Below the pieces are notes generated by a model, which searched no databases, had not been told where the DNA came from, and saw only the letters and a list, made by a program, of their open reading frames with translations. The position numbers and the translations under genes were made by a program. Positions 43,599 through 51,030 of a DNA stretch of 64,000 bases are shown piece by piece (position 1 is the stretch's first letter; every line of letters starts with the position of its first letter). This DNA comes from F1-60-MAGs149 sp037133755 (GTDB lineage: Bacteria; Actinomycetota; Thermoleophilia; Gaiellales; F1-60-MAGs149). The stretch spans positions 124,001 to 188,000 of the forward strand of contig JBAXNN010000002.1 of NCBI GenBank assembly GCA_037133755.1, given 5' to 3'.

Positions 43599-44686
43599 TG
43601 GCTGAGATCGAGCTGATCGGCGTCGAGAAGCGCTACGGCGACGTCGTCGTGTGCAGCGACGTCAATCTCCACATCGGTGATGGCGAGTTCCTCACGCTGC
43701 TGGGACCGTCCGGCTGCGGCAAGACGACCACCCTCAACATGACGGCCGGCCTGGATGAGGTGACGGCCGGCGAGATCCGAATGAACGGCCAGGTCGTGAA
43801 CGACCTCACGCCCTTCGAGCGCGACGTCGCCATGGTCTTCCAGAACTACGCGCTGTATCCGCACATGACCGTCGCCGACAACATCGGGTTCACGCTCAAG
43901 CTGCGCAAGTTCAAGAAAGACGAGATCAAGCGCCGCGTCGATGACGTTGCGGAAGTGCTGGAACTGAGCCATGTGCTGGATCGATTGCCACGCGAGCTCT
44001 CGGGCGGCCAGCAGCAGCGCGTTGCGTTGGGACGCGCCGTGATCCGCCAGCCGCAGGTCTTTCTCTTCGACGAGCCGTTCTCGAATCTGGATGCCGCGCT
44101 GCGTATGCGGATGCGCGTCGAGGTCAAGGCCATGCACCAACGCCTCGGCATCACTTCGATCTTCGTGACGCACGACCAGGAAGAGGCACTCTCGCTCTCG
44201 GATCGCATCGCGATCATGAATGGCGGCAAGATCGAGCAGATCGGGACACCCGAAGACGTCTACTCCCGTCCGTGCAGCACGTACGTCGCACGGTTCATCG
44301 GCAGCCCGCAGATGGACATCATGGTGGGCTCGATCGAGGACCGTGGTGGTCGCGCGACGTACTCAGTCGGGAGCACGTCGTTCGAGATTCCCGCTGGCGC
44401 CGCGCCTTCAACGCACGGAGCGGTTGACCTCGGAGTCCGCTCCGAGCACATCCGCATCGGTCAGGGCGGTACACCGTTGAAGGTCATCGTCGTACAGCCG
44501 CTCGGTTCTGAGACCTACGTGACGCTCGGGGACGCGGATCTGACGTTCAATCTGACAGCGCGCGTACCCGGCATGGCTCGCTACACGCCGGGAGATCTGC
44601 TCGACGTGTCGTTCGATCCAGAGGGACTCCTGTTCTTCGATCGGGAGTCTGGACGGCGAATCGAAGCGGACGGGGCGCTGGCTTAG
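43598..44686 (+). CDS. ABC transporter ATP-binding protein (MalK/UgpC type)
   Basis: The 362 aa contain a nucleotide-binding domain with Walker A GPSGCGKTTTLN (about 36), Q-loop FQNYALYPHMTV, signature LSGGQQQRVALGRA, Walker B VFLFDEPFSNLD and switch VTHDQEEAL. A C-terminal TOBE/OB regulatory domain follows (GVRSEHIRIG). This completes the importer encoded in the island; MalK-type ATPases are often shared between uptake systems. It is the last gene before the second att-like repeat, 72 bp downstream. Confidence 0.92.
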   Translation: MAEIELIGVEKRYGDVVVCSDVNLHIGDGEFLTLLGPSGCGKTTTLNMTAGLDEVTAGEIRMNGQVVNDLTPFERDVAMVFQNYALYPHMTVADNIGFTLKLRKFKKDEIKRRVDDVAEVLELSHVLDRLPRELSGGQQQRVALGRAVIRQPQVFLFDEPFSNLDAALRMRMRVEVKAMHQRLGITSIFVTHDQEEALSLSDRIAIMNGGKIEQIGTPEDVYSRPCSTYVARFIGSPQMDIMVGSIEDRGGRATYSVGSTSFEIPAGAAPSTHGAVDLGVRSEHIRIGQGGTPLKVIVVQPLGSETYVTLGDADLTFNLTARVPGMARYTPGDLLDVSFDPEGLLFFDRESGRRIEADGALA

Positions 44687-44706
44687 AGCGACGCGACGAG
44701 TGCGCA

Positions 44707-44718
44707 TGCATTGCGCAT
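44707..44718 (+). repeat. Conserved 12-mer flanking att copy 2
   Basis: TGCATTGCGCAT lies 40 bp before the repeat at 44759. Its near twin TGCATCGCGCAT (46815-46826) lies 41 bp before the third repeat, and nothing like it precedes the intact tRNA. Conserved spacing suggests integrase arm-type or accessory-factor sites, but this is unproven. Confidence 0.45.
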
Positions 44719-44758
44719 TGATCGGCTGATAGCGCTCTGCCGCTCGAATCGGCGTCGC

Positions 44759-44801
44759 CTCCAAAACCGGGGGTTGCAGGTTCGAGTCCTGCCGGCCCTG
44801 T
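44759..44801 (+). other. att-like direct repeat 2 (43/43 match to tRNA-Trp 3' half)
   Basis: A perfect copy of 32925-32967 without the 5' half of a tRNA, so it cannot be a functional tRNA. It shares the flanks GTCGC (left) and GTGCG (right) with copy 3. It probably marks the junction between the 11.8-kb and 2.1-kb integrated segments. Confidence 0.75.
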
Positions 44802-44872
44802 GCGATCGACCGGCTCCGAGTGACAATGGTCGGGCTTCCGGGGGGCTAGCCCCGCTCTGCGCGGTGCCGGTC

Positions 44873-44899
44873 TTGACGGGGTGATTGACCAGCTACACT
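44873..44899 (+). promoter_or_regulatory. Putative leaderless promoter of the beta-propeller gene
   Basis: TTGACG (44873-44878) and TACACT (44894-44899) are separated by a short 15-bp spacer. GTG 44908 lies eight bases after the -10 box. A 12-bp palindrome GGGGCTAGCCCC (44842-44853) lies just upstream and may be a terminator or operator. Confidence 0.45.
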
Positions 44900-44907
44900 C
44901 TTCCCGT

Positions 44908-46740
44908 GTGTCTCCGTCGAAGTTCGCCGTCCGCTCGATCCTGATCGCCTTCATCCTCATGCTGACCGGGGCAGCTCCGACGTTGGCTGCATCAACGAAC
45001 TTCGCCGGGTACTTGTCCAACCAGCCATGGGGGATTGCGGTGGATTCGACCGGCAACGTGTACACCTCCAACTACAGCGCGAATAGTGTCTCGAAGTTCT
45101 CGGCCACGGGAATAAGGTTGTGGACACGCTCCACCAGCCCGACCGCCGGCAGCGGTGTGGGCCCGCGGGGGATCGTGGTGGATTCGGATGGCAACGTCTA
45201 CACCGCCAACTACTCCTCGAAGGATGTGTCGAAGATCACGCCCGCTGGTGACCTGACGATTTATGGCAGCACCGCGCCACACAGTCCGGAGTCACTCGTG
45301 ATCGATTCGGGTGGCACGGTGTTCACCTCCAATTGGGAAAATGACACCGTGACGAAGATCACGTCCGGTGGCTTCGTCGTCCATATCACGGTCGGCGACC
45401 AGCCGGCTGGGATCGCGTTGGATTCGGGTAACAACGTCTACGTCGCCATCGCCGGCGCAGACCGCGTGACGAGGATCGCGACCGGGCAGGTGGGGACCCT
45501 AGACATTGGCTACACCGGCGACGAGCCGCATGGGATCGCGATTGATTCTGCTGGCTACGTGTTCACTGCCAACTACCGCTCAAACACGGTGTCGAAGATC
45601 ACCCGGTTCGGGGGGGACGGTGCGGAGTCAAATGCGAACTGGGCCAGTACGGGCACCAGTCCGGACGGAATCGCGGTCGATGCGGCGGGTAACGTGTACA
45701 CCTCCAACGAACTGTCAAACAACGTGACGAAGATCACACCAGGAACGTCGAGCGGTACCCCAGTGATTTTTGGCGTCACCGGTACGTCGCCGCGGGGGAT
45801 CGCGAGTGATGCGGCTGGCAACGTGTATACCGCCAACAACTCCGGGTACACCATTACCAAGATCACGCAAGTTCCGGAGGCGCCGACGAGTGTATCTGCG
45901 ACGAGTGCTGTCATTGCCCAGAGTGACGTGACGTGGACTGCTCCCACCGCCAGCGGTGGTGCGGCCATCACGGGGTATAGGGTGACGTCGAGTCCGGGCG
46001 GTAGGACGTGTGCGACGACTGGTGGTCTCTCATGCACTGTCACGGGCCTCGCACATGGGACGAGTTACACGTTCACGGTGGAGGCAGAGAATTCGTATGG
46101 GTTCAGTCTTGCGTCGGATGCGTCGAGTTCCGTGACGACGCCGAGCACGGTCCCGGGTGCTCCAACCGGCGTCTCGGCAACTGATGCTGCAAACGGGCAG
46201 AGTGTTGTGTCCTGGACTGCTCCTGCGGACACGGGTGGCGCGTCGATTACGGGGTACACCGTGACGTCGAGTGGCGGTCAGACGTGCTCGTGGACAACGG
46301 GTGATCTCTCGTGCACTGTCACCGGGCTCACGAACGGGGCGAGCTACACGTTCACCGTCACCGCAACGAATGCGCGAGGCGCGGGCAGCGCGTCGAGTGC
46401 GTCGAATTCGGTGACGCCTGTCGCGCCACCTACGCCGGTCGCATCGACCACACCTGGAACCTCGACTTCGCCTGCAGCAACGACCCCGAAGGCCATCACG
46501 GGCAAAGCTGGATCGAACACGTCTGTGGCGCAACTCCTCCGAACGGCCGGCGTCACCGCTCCCACGGGCGCCAAGACTCGAGCGACGACGTCGACGCCAA
46601 AGGTCTGCAAGGTAACGGGTCAGAAGGTTGTGTTTCTTGCCGCGGGTACGTGCAAGGGCATGCTGCTCGTTACGCCGAAGAAGGGCAACGCGACCAAGAA
46701 GCCATTCGCGATTGTCGTAACGAAAACGAAGCGCGCGTAA
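44908..46740 (+). CDS. Secreted NHL-type beta-propeller protein with fibronectin III domains
   Basis: A 610-aa exported protein. The signal peptide (FAVRSILIAFILMLTGAAPT) is followed by about seven or eight repeats of the form 'P.GIA.DS.GNVYT.NY..N.VSKI', an NHL/SMP-30-like propeller, to about residue 320. Two FN3 domains follow (each ends in TGLxxGTSYTFTVxAxN), then a Pro/Thr linker and a C-terminal basic domain with a Cys pair (PKVCKVTGQK, AAGTCKGMLLVTPKKG). It should act outside the cell in binding or adhesion; no catalytic residues are seen. GTG 44908 gives the cleaner signal peptide and fits the promoter; GTG 44881 is an alternative. It is the only gene in the second att-bounded segment. 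Confidence 0.82.
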   Translation: MSPSKFAVRSILIAFILMLTGAAPTLAASTNFAGYLSNQPWGIAVDSTGNVYTSNYSANSVSKFSATGIRLWTRSTSPTAGSGVGPRGIVVDSDGNVYTANYSSKDVSKITPAGDLTIYGSTAPHSPESLVIDSGGTVFTSNWENDTVTKITSGGFVVHITVGDQPAGIALDSGNNVYVAIAGADRVTRIATGQVGTLDIGYTGDEPHGIAIDSAGYVFTANYRSNTVSKITRFGGDGAESNANWASTGTSPDGIAVDAAGNVYTSNELSNNVTKITPGTSSGTPVIFGVTGTSPRGIASDAAGNVYTANNSGYTITKITQVPEAPTSVSATSAVIAQSDVTWTAPTASGGAAITGYRVTSSPGGRTCATTGGLSCTVTGLAHGTSYTFTVEAENSYGFSLASDASSSVTTPSTVPGAPTGVSATDAANGQSVVSWTAPADTGGASITGYTVTSSGGQTCSWTTGDLSCTVTGLTNGASYTFTVTATNARGAGSASSASNSVTPVAPPTPVASTTPGTSTSPAATTPKAITGKAGSNTSVAQLLRTAGVTAPTGAKTRATTSTPKVCKVTGQKVVFLAAGTCKGMLLVTPKKGNATKKPFAIVVTKTKRA

Positions 46741-46814
46741 GCGCGAGCATTGGAGCTACCCCGTCTCCGTGGATACGGTGGCATGCCGTGATCTCGTCTA
46801 TGTCGGCGTGCTGA

Positions 46815-46826
46815 TGCATCGCGCAT
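46815..46826 (+). repeat. Conserved 12-mer flanking att copy 3
   Basis: TGCATCGCGCAT, differing by one base from the 12-mer at 44707-44718, lies 41 bp before the third att-like repeat. It is a candidate recombinase arm or accessory site. Confidence 0.45.
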
Positions 46827-46867
46827 AGAACGCCACAGGTCATTGCAGACAGCCAATGCGGAGTCGC

Positions 46868-46910
46868 CTCCAAAACCGGGGGTTGCAGGTTCGAGTCCTG
46901 CCGGCCCCGT
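46868..46910 (+). other. att-like direct repeat 3 (42/43 match to tRNA-Trp 3' half)
   Basis: The third copy of the tRNA-Trp 3' half, with a single T-to-C change at 46908 in the acceptor strand. It is the likely right end (attR) of the composite island. The stop of the next gene (reverse strand) lies 4 bp beyond. Confidence 0.75.
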
Positions 46911-46913
46911 GCG

Positions 46914-47828
46914 TCAATTAGCGAAGTACTGCGCGTAGTCGGCGTACGGCACCTGGCCGGTCGACGCCGACGAGATGGCGGTCGCGACGGGCGCGGGGAT
47001 CGCCGTCCAGTAGGCCGGCATCTTCGCGGCCTCCTTCGGACTGAGCGCGTAGATGAGCAGGAAGTTCGTGATCCAGATGGACGGCACCATCGACATGCCG
47101 ACGGTGCTCGTCTGCCCGTTGCGCTTCTCGTTGACGACGAGCTGTGCGATGCCGGACGCACCCTGCGACTTGGAGCCATAGGCGGCCTCGCGGACATACG
47201 CAGACGTGTAGAGCTCCTTGAGCGTGTCGATTGCGCGGTTGCGGCGCATCCACATGCCCATGTAGCCGCAGGGGATGCCGGTCGGGACGTCGATCTCGGG
47301 GAAGCGGCAGACGGCCACCGGCGCGATCACCCAGTTGATCTGGCGGCAAGGCGACGTCGTGTTGGCCGGGCTCTCGAGCATCCCGTCCGGATTCACGATC
47401 AGGCCGTAGCTGCCGAGCACGAGGCGCGTGGGAACGCCGTTGATCACGCGCGTCATGGGCGCTGCCGACGAGTTCGTGAGGTAGCGCACGCACGAGTCGG
47501 TGAGTTCCGCAGCCGCTCGTCCGGCCGCATTGCCGCCGCCGTTGCCCTGGCCGGAGATGAACTCGGCGTACTGCTTGGGCGAGAGCGTCTTGGACTTGTC
47601 GAATCCGAGACTCGCGGCGAGCCGGTCGGCGACCGCTGCGCCTAGGGGTGCGTTGATCTGGCGCGCGACCTTCGCCTGCGTCGGCGCCAGCTCCAAGTAC
47701 TTGGGCGTGCCTGAGTACGGGGTGGTCCAGCCGGTGTTCAACGCGGCTGCACTGGTGACAGGTGCCAAGGCTCCTGCTGCGAACAACATGGTCAGAACAA
47801 GCAATCCGTACGTGGTGCCCTGGCGCAT
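46914..47828 (-). CDS. Secreted protein of unknown function
   Basis: A 304-aa exported protein starting MRQGTTYGLLVLTMLFAAGA with a TSAAA cleavage region. The mature chain includes YLELAPTQAKVARQINAPLG, a Gly/Asn-rich ISGQGNGGGNAAGRAAAEL, several Cys (DSCVRYL, SPCRQINW, AVCRFPE, IPCGYMG) that may form disulphides, and SIWITNFLLIYALSPKEAAK. No known domain is recognised. AAAGGG lies seven bases before the ATG. It abuts the right att-like repeat and is divergent from the SGNH hydrolase gene. Confidence 0.7.
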   Translation of the reverse strand: MRQGTTYGLLVLTMLFAAGALAPVTSAAALNTGWTTPYSGTPKYLELAPTQAKVARQINAPLGAAVADRLAASLGFDKSKTLSPKQYAEFISGQGNGGGNAAGRAAAELTDSCVRYLTNSSAAPMTRVINGVPTRLVLGSYGLIVNPDGMLESPANTTSPCRQINWVIAPVAVCRFPEIDVPTGIPCGYMGMWMRRNRAIDTLKELYTSAYVREAAYGSKSQGASGIAQLVVNEKRNGQTSTVGMSMVPSIWITNFLLIYALSPKEAAKMPAYWTAIPAPVATAISSASTGQVPYADYAQYFAN

Positions 47829-47859
47829 CGAGCAGCCCTTTCGATGATGTGAATCGTCT

Positions 47860-47881
47860 GCACGCCGGCGCGCCGGTGTGC
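47860..47881. promoter_or_regulatory. Imperfect 22-bp inverted repeat in a divergent promoter region
   Basis: The arms GCACGCCGGCG and CGCCGGTGTGC differ at one position. It lies 32 bp upstream of the reverse-strand secreted-protein gene in the 232-bp divergent gap. It could be an operator shared by both genes. A TACACT box (48011-48016) upstream of the SGNH gene is the only promoter-like element noted there. Confidence 0.3.
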
Positions 47882-48063
47882 TGACGTCCATAGTGGCAGA
47901 CAGCCTGAGGGTTCGCTTTTTGCCTGCGGGCTGAGGTTGCACTGCCGCGTCCAGGTACGGGAGAGCGGTGCGCCCGTTCCGCTCGCCTTCAGAAGAGGCC
48001 GTCTGCTCCGTACACTGTGGATGTGACGCGTGGCGCTGAGACGGAAGGGACGAGATTCTCGTG

Positions 48064-50097
48064 ATGACGTGGCGGCGCATGGTGCACATTGCCGTCTTGG
48101 TCGTGGCGGTTGCAGGTGTCATGGGACTCGGCTCGTCGCAGGCGCGGGCTCATAACAATTCGTGTCACCAGCAACGGACGTGCCCGAGTGACGATGGCAG
48201 CTACGAGTGGCTCGATCCACGTACAGGCAGGTATGAAAGATGCTGGTTCAGAAACGGCGATAGCGGCAATCTGTCGTACTTGGGAGTTGCGTACTCGTGC
48301 TCGGGCGGGGGATACTGGAACGGGCCGAATAATCCGTACGACTTGCTTGGCTCGGAGAACCCCTACAACGAGGCGAACTTCGGCCTACCAACCGTCGGCG
48401 ACTTCCCCGGCAGCGGCCTTGATCGGCGGTCTGCACAGCCGCTGATCGTCCACGGAGCCCGTGCGCCGTACCCCTGCGCGCAGCGACGAGCGTTGGGAAT
48501 GCGCGCCACGCCGCAGTGGGGAGAGTGGACCGCGCGCGGTGCCGGCCGTACGGCGCGCGTGCTCACCTTCGCCTACTCGGAGCAGCAGATCGGGAAGGTC
48601 TGGAGCGAGCTGCGCGATGCCATCCGCGCGTGCCCGCGGGTGACCAAGATCGAAGCGGACAACGGGTCGCGGGGTACTGCGACGCTGATCTCCCGGGAGG
48701 ACTCGGAGGCGATCGTCCGCATGGACGTCGTCACCCAGTCGGCGACCGGATCGAGGACATGGAACCGCGATCGTGCCGTCGTCTACCAGCGTGTCGACAA
48801 CGCCATCCAGAAGGTCGAGGTGACCCGCCGGATCCTCGAGCAGCGCGACCGCGTGCTCGCCGAGCGCATCGCGCGCATCAGCAAGGCGAAGTACATCGCC
48901 GCACGAGCAGAGGACGAGCCGGAGGCGCTCGGCGGTGGTGTCGACGTCCCCCTCGATAACGCGATCGCGACTCTGCCCGCAGGTGCCAAGCTGAACGTCG
49001 CAATCGGCGACTCGATGGCCTCAGGCGAAGGTGGGCGCTGGCGTGGCAATGTCTTCTGGCAGACCAATTGGCCACAGGTGGACGCGTACGGCGAGCGGGC
49101 GTACTGGGACACGCCCTCCGGCGAGTCGATCCCCGGTTGCCACCGGGCCCTCGGTGCGGAGATCCATATTCCCGGTACCTACGGACTGAACCTCGCGTGC
49201 TCCGGCGCGCGGACGACCAGCATGTGGGCGCCCGACCTCCTGACGCTCGGCCAGTACAAGCCCGGCGTCGACGACGGGATGGTCGACCCGAAGACCGGCG
49301 AGCGCAGGCCCGGACAGCTGACGATGCTCGATCGGGTCGCTCGCCGCGCCTCGATCGGCTCCATCGTGCTCTCGATCGGCGGCAACGACATGGGCTTTGG
49401 CGCGGTCATGACGTCCTGCATCGGGGCCTTCCTCCGGCCCTGGCCGTTCGAGCAGCGGTGTCAGGACGATGCCGAGGTACGGCGGCGGCTCTCGCCCGAG
49501 GCGCTCGCCGCCGTCGGCGTCAAGGTGGAGGCGGCGATCCTGCGCACGATCACCACCATGCGAAAGGCAGGGTACGCGGACGGCTCGTGGCAGCTGATCG
49601 TCCAGGACTACCCGCGACTGATCGCCGAGGACGCGCGCTACGACGACACCTATCTCGGGCGACTGTACGCGGGCGGATGTCCGATCCACTCGGCCGACGT
49701 CGCTTGGCTCGGCGCCCGCGTGCCGATGACGGACACGATCCGCGAGGCGGTGCGGCGCGCCGCTGCCGCGAGTGGCCAGCCGGTGCAGTTCCTCGACGTG
49801 TCCGACCTGTTCGCAGGACGAGAGCTGTGCGCGCGAGATGCTGCCCAGGTTGACGCGATTCCCGCCGGTGAGATCACGGCTCGCGCGGAGCGGGTGCAGA
49901 TGGTGCGCGGCTTCGCGCCGTTTCAGGCCGCCGAATCGCTGCACCCCAATCGGCTCGGACAGCAGGCGCTCCAGGCCTGCGTGCGCGAGGCGATCAACGG
50001 CGGATCAGCCCGGTCGGGACGCTGTGAAGCGCCGCTGGACTGGGGTCAGGTCGATAGCACCGGGCTTCCGCTCGTGCGGTTCGCGCCAACCCCGTAG
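48064..50097 (+). CDS. Secreted SGNH/GDSL hydrolase with long N-terminal domain
   Basis: A 677-aa exported protein. The signal is VHIAVLVVAVAGVMGLGSSQ with an ARA-type cleavage site. Residues ~30-300 form a Cys-containing region without recognised domain (CHQQRTCPSDD, CWFRNGD) followed by a charged helical stretch. The C-terminal SGNH esterase/lipase domain starts near residue 308: block I AIGDSMASGEGG, block III SIGGNDMGFG, and block V ESLHPNRLGQQAL with catalytic His. Substrates could be lipids, acylated glycans or esters. GTG 48061 directly precedes ATG 48064. Confidence 0.85.
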   Translation: MTWRRMVHIAVLVVAVAGVMGLGSSQARAHNNSCHQQRTCPSDDGSYEWLDPRTGRYERCWFRNGDSGNLSYLGVAYSCSGGGYWNGPNNPYDLLGSENPYNEANFGLPTVGDFPGSGLDRRSAQPLIVHGARAPYPCAQRRALGMRATPQWGEWTARGAGRTARVLTFAYSEQQIGKVWSELRDAIRACPRVTKIEADNGSRGTATLISREDSEAIVRMDVVTQSATGSRTWNRDRAVVYQRVDNAIQKVEVTRRILEQRDRVLAERIARISKAKYIAARAEDEPEALGGGVDVPLDNAIATLPAGAKLNVAIGDSMASGEGGRWRGNVFWQTNWPQVDAYGERAYWDTPSGESIPGCHRALGAEIHIPGTYGLNLACSGARTTSMWAPDLLTLGQYKPGVDDGMVDPKTGERRPGQLTMLDRVARRASIGSIVLSIGGNDMGFGAVMTSCIGAFLRPWPFEQRCQDDAEVRRRLSPEALAAVGVKVEAAILRTITTMRKAGYADGSWQLIVQDYPRLIAEDARYDDTYLGRLYAGGCPIHSADVAWLGARVPMTDTIREAVRRAAAASGQPVQFLDVSDLFAGRELCARDAAQVDAIPAGEITARAERVQMVRGFAPFQAAESLHPNRLGQQALQACVREAINGGSARSGRCEAPLDWGQVDSTGLPLVRFAPTP

Positions 50098-50136
50098 ACT
50101 CGCGACGTAGGGGGTCTGACGGTAAACTGCCCAACC

Positions 50137-51015
50137 ATGCAAACCGGCGTCGTCTTCCCCCAGACCGAGATCGGCAGCGGCATCGCCGGGATCCGGTCCT
50201 ACGCGCAGGGCGCGGAGGAGCTCGGCTTCAAGCATCTGCTGGCCTACGACCACGTCGTGGGCGCCGATCCCGAGGTGCACTCCGGGTGGGACGAGTGGTA
50301 CGACATCGACGACATGTTCCACGAGCCGTTCGTCCTGTTCGGCTACCTGGCTGGCATCACGAACCTCGAGCTCGTCACGTCGATCATCATCCTGCCGCAG
50401 CGCCAGACCGCACTCGTCGCCAAGCAGGCCGCCGAGATCGACCTGCTCACCGAGGGGCGCTTCCGCCTCGGCGTCGCGGTCGGCTGGAACGAGGTCGAGT
50501 ATGAGGCGCTCGGGCAGGAGTTCCGCAAGCGCGGCAAGCGGCTCGACGAGCAGGTACCGCTGCTGCGTCGTCTCTGGACCGAGCGCTCCGTCACCTTCGA
50601 GGGAGACTTCGATCGCATCACCGGAGCCGGCATTGCGCCTATGCCGATCCAGCGTCCGATCCCCGTGTGGTTCGGTGGCTACTCGCCGCCAGCCTATCGC
50701 CGCATGGGGCGCCTCGCCGACGGCTGGTTCCCGTCTTCGGTCAAGCCCGGCCCGGCGCTCGTGACGGCGCTGGAGATCATCGCCCGCTCGGCCGAAGAGG
50801 CCGGTCGTGACCCTGCCAAGATCCAGATGGAGGGCCGCATCGACTGGACGCCCGCGCTCACGCGCGATCAGCTGCAGCACATGGCCGGCGAGTGGCGTGA
50901 CGCCGGGGCAAGCCACGTCTCGGTGGACACCATGGGGCAGGGCCTCGACTCCGTTGAGGGGCACCTCCATGCGCTGGCGCAGATCGCGGACGCGCTCGAC
51001 CCCGCGAGCAGCTGA
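50137..51015 (+). CDS. LLM-class F420-dependent oxidoreductase
   Basis: A 292-aa luciferase-like TIM barrel. It shows MQTGVVFPQTEIGSG, the AYDHVVGAD block, LELVTSIIILPQRQTALVAKQA, LTEGRFRLGVAVGWNEVEYE, and IPVWFGGYSPPAYRRMGRLADGW, the pattern of actinobacterial F420-binding TIGR03619-like proteins. It would transfer hydride from F420H2 to an unknown substrate. TAAACT (50123-50128) eight bases before the ATG suggests a leaderless start. It converges on the peptidase gene with 15 bp between. Confidence 0.88.
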   Translation: MQTGVVFPQTEIGSGIAGIRSYAQGAEELGFKHLLAYDHVVGADPEVHSGWDEWYDIDDMFHEPFVLFGYLAGITNLELVTSIIILPQRQTALVAKQAAEIDLLTEGRFRLGVAVGWNEVEYEALGQEFRKRGKRLDEQVPLLRRLWTERSVTFEGDFDRITGAGIAPMPIQRPIPVWFGGYSPPAYRRMGRLADGWFPSSVKPGPALVTALEIIARSAEEAGRDPAKIQMEGRIDWTPALTRDQLQHMAGEWRDAGASHVSVDTMGQGLDSVEGHLHALAQIADALDPASS

Positions 51016-51030
51016 CGCCGCTCGGCGCCG

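Noticed and set aside
44759..44801. Second and third tRNA-Trp genes
   Set aside because: Only the 3' half (from the anticodon loop) is present at 44759 and 46868; acceptor 5' strand and D-arm are missing, so these are att-like repeats and not tRNA genes.
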